Shown here piece by piece: positions 15,219 to 16,133 of a stretch of 16,133 bases of DNA (positions within the stretch are counted from its first letter, which is position 1; every line of letters starts with the position of its first letter). Below the pieces are notes generated by a model, which saw nothing but the letters and a program-made list of their open reading frames with translations, did no database searches and was not told the origin of the DNA. The translations under genes and the position numbers were made by a program. The stretch is from the NCBI GenBank assembly GCA_964596165.1, contig CAZQTW010000100.1, positions 1-16,133 on the forward strand, in the 5' to 3' direction. The stretch is from CAYUQT01 sp964596165. GTDB taxonomy: Bacteria > Planctomycetota > Phycisphaerae > UBA1845 > JAFGLZ01.

Positions 15219-15707
15219 ATGCAGGCGCGCTTCGTTGTCGAACTTGCCGCACGCGGAAGCGTTGGGACCGATGAGTTGACCGAGCGATGGCACGACCAGT
15301 TTCTCGACCTACAATCGCTGACGCACGACCCTTTGGAGGGAGTCGTGAAGTTCCAGGTTATTGAAGAGAACACCGCACGCAAGGTTCCCGTGGCTGCTAT
15401 CGGACCGCTGGGGCTGTTTCGCGTACCGTTGAGCCGCTGCGATGTCACGGTGCGCGGCGCCACGCTCGTCCGAGTGGAACCCGAAGACGAAGTCGAGTTG
15501 TTCATCGACCGTGTCGAAAGCGGAGCGAGTGGAGACGTTCTATGCTTCAAAGGAATGAATGCCATTCTTGAAATACGCGGCGTAGGCCTGGTGCTGGAAT
15601 CTGATTGTGTCGTGTGCGACGAGCTGGAATGCCACCTGGTTGACCTACTGGTTTTCCAGACCCGTAATATCAGACGGAAAAGGAAAAACGGGGGAGCTGG
15701 GGGCTAA
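15219..15707 (+). CDS. Candidate immunity protein for the RHS tip
   Basis: A 162-residue protein of unknown family that begins seven bases after the RHS stop. AGGA overlaps the stop region and serves as a ribosome-binding site, so translation is probably coupled. It has no signal peptide or membrane segment, which fits a cytoplasmic protein. The sequence is acidic and beta-rich for most of its length (VRVEPEDEVELFIDRVES), has a short cysteine cluster (SDCVVCDELECH), and ends in a basic Gly-rich tail (RRKRKNGGAGG). Placement immediately after a polymorphic-toxin-like C-terminus is the standard position of immunity genes, and that is the only basis for the call. An unrelated small gene captured with the cassette is the alternative. 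Confidence 0.6.
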   Translation: MQARFVVELAARGSVGTDELTERWHDQFLDLQSLTHDPLEGVVKFQVIEENTARKVPVAAIGPLGLFRVPLSRCDVTVRGATLVRVEPEDEVELFIDRVESGASGDVLCFKGMNAILEIRGVGLVLESDCVVCDELECHLVDLLVFQTRNIRRKRKNGGAGG

Positions 15708-15784
15708 ATAGTAAATAAGGGACAGGAACGAATGGCATGAAGTTAACGAGCCCCTGAGTCGACGTGTGTGCGATACCAAGGGAA

Positions 15785-15807
15785 GAAAAGGGGACATTCT
15801 ACTTTTC
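15785..15807. repeat. Cassette-border motif with GAAAAG/CTTTTC inverted ends
   Basis: GAAAAG (15785-15790) and CTTTTC (15802-15807) flank GGGACATTCTA, just before the second RHS cassette. Related GGGAC runs occur after the immunity gene (15719-15723) and before the first cassette (13793-13799). I associate AAAAGGGGACA-type sequences with REP/IS200-like elements in diverse bacteria, but this is recollection only. No transposase gene is in the window. Confidence 0.3.
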
Positions 15808-15820
15808 GATGCGCGCGTGC

Positions 15821-16133
15821 ATGACTGACAGACTGTCCGAACCTGACGACGCACTGGGACGACGAGTGAAGGCGGTTGGGCTGCCGGAACCTGGGCAGAC
15901 TACGTGCTACCTCTCGTCGGGCCAAAACGAGGTGGCCGAGTACAACGGCCAGGGGCAACGCGTTCGGTACTATGTGCACGGCCCGACGTACATCGACGAA
16001 CGCGTGGTCATGCACAACGATCCGGTGGGCGGGGGCGCGCCCACGACCGGCTCGGACTACATCTACCTCTTAAAAGACCTGTACACGGTCGCCGGTTTGG
16101 CGGATGAGCGTGGCTGGCCGGTGGAGCGGTACG
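15821..16133 (+). CDS. Second RHS cassette, partial, runs off the window end
   Basis: An open frame starting ATGACTGACAGACTG at 15821 stays open to the last base and encodes at least 104 residues. It opens with a degenerate stretch (MTDRLSEPD), then DALGRRVKAVG, which matches the YD repeat of the first cassette (DALGRRVKK). After a short divergent linker comes YLSSGQNEVAEYN through GWPVERY, identical in protein to residues about 59-133 of the first cassette. There is no ribosome-binding site before the ATG and no signal peptide, so it may be an untranslated (silent) cassette or pseudogene used for recombination. What follows, including any new tip and immunity gene, is outside the window. Confidence 0.65.
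   Translation, partial: MTDRLSEPDDALGRRVKAVGLPEPGQTTCYLSSGQNEVAEYNGQGQRVRYYVHGPTYIDERVVMHNDPVGGGAPTTGSDYIYLLKDLYTVAGLADERGWPVERY
15908..16133 (+). repeat. RHS duplicated block, copy 2
   Basis: Partner of the block at 13997-14222. Homology becomes patchy just upstream (15845-15907), where only the DALGRRVK coding stretch still aligns. The copy is cut by the window end. Confidence 0.92.

Noticed and set aside
13997..16133. Duplicated block as a CRISPR or insertion sequence
   Set aside because: The repeats are long, protein-coding and 1.9 kb apart; there is no spacer pattern, transposase or terminal inverted repeat.

Overview
The window reads as a chromosomal segment of a GC-rich planctomycete, probably of the Phycisphaerae type. 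Four things point there: a secreted multi-domain glycoside hydrolase with malectin-like modules, a small basic protein of a kind I associate with planctomycetes, an RHS protein carrying a dockerin-type calcium-binding repeat, and a large divergent RNase HII-like protein. The lineage is inferred from gene content; there is no rRNA marker here.

Layout. 198-4472 (+): a secreted GH36/clan GH-D-like glycosidase. Converging on it, 4568-6673 (-): a polytopic GT-C-type membrane protein. A 330-bp divergent intergenic region (6674-7003) has candidate promoters facing both ways. Then a rightward run: pyrE (7004-7537), a conserved basic protein (7737-8039), an MltA/3D-domain lipoprotein (8120-9457), a secreted protein with a C-terminal membrane anchor (9685-10800), a uroporphyrinogen-decarboxylase-superfamily protein (11014-12048), thpR (12079-12642) and an RNase HII-like protein with its own predicted promoter (12818-13777). 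These are mostly housekeeping or envelope genes, loosely packed; only the UroD-like/thpR pair looks clearly operonic.

The accessory part is 13.8-16.1 kb. It holds an RHS-core fragment with an embedded dockerin pair and a C-terminal variable domain that looks like a polymorphic-toxin tip (13823-15211). A small downstream gene eight bases on is a candidate immunity protein (15219-15707). A second RHS cassette starts at 15821 and runs off the window end. The two cassettes share about 226 bp with six differences, all synonymous. Both lack a signal peptide, the long YD-repeat N-terminus and a convincing ribosome-binding site. This fits a tandem array of displaced RHS tip cassettes rather than one complete toxin gene. 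It is the most interesting region here.

Start codons were chosen by ribosome-binding sites, signal peptides, promoter positions and family N-termini. No database search was possible, so family assignments rest on motifs recognised by eye.
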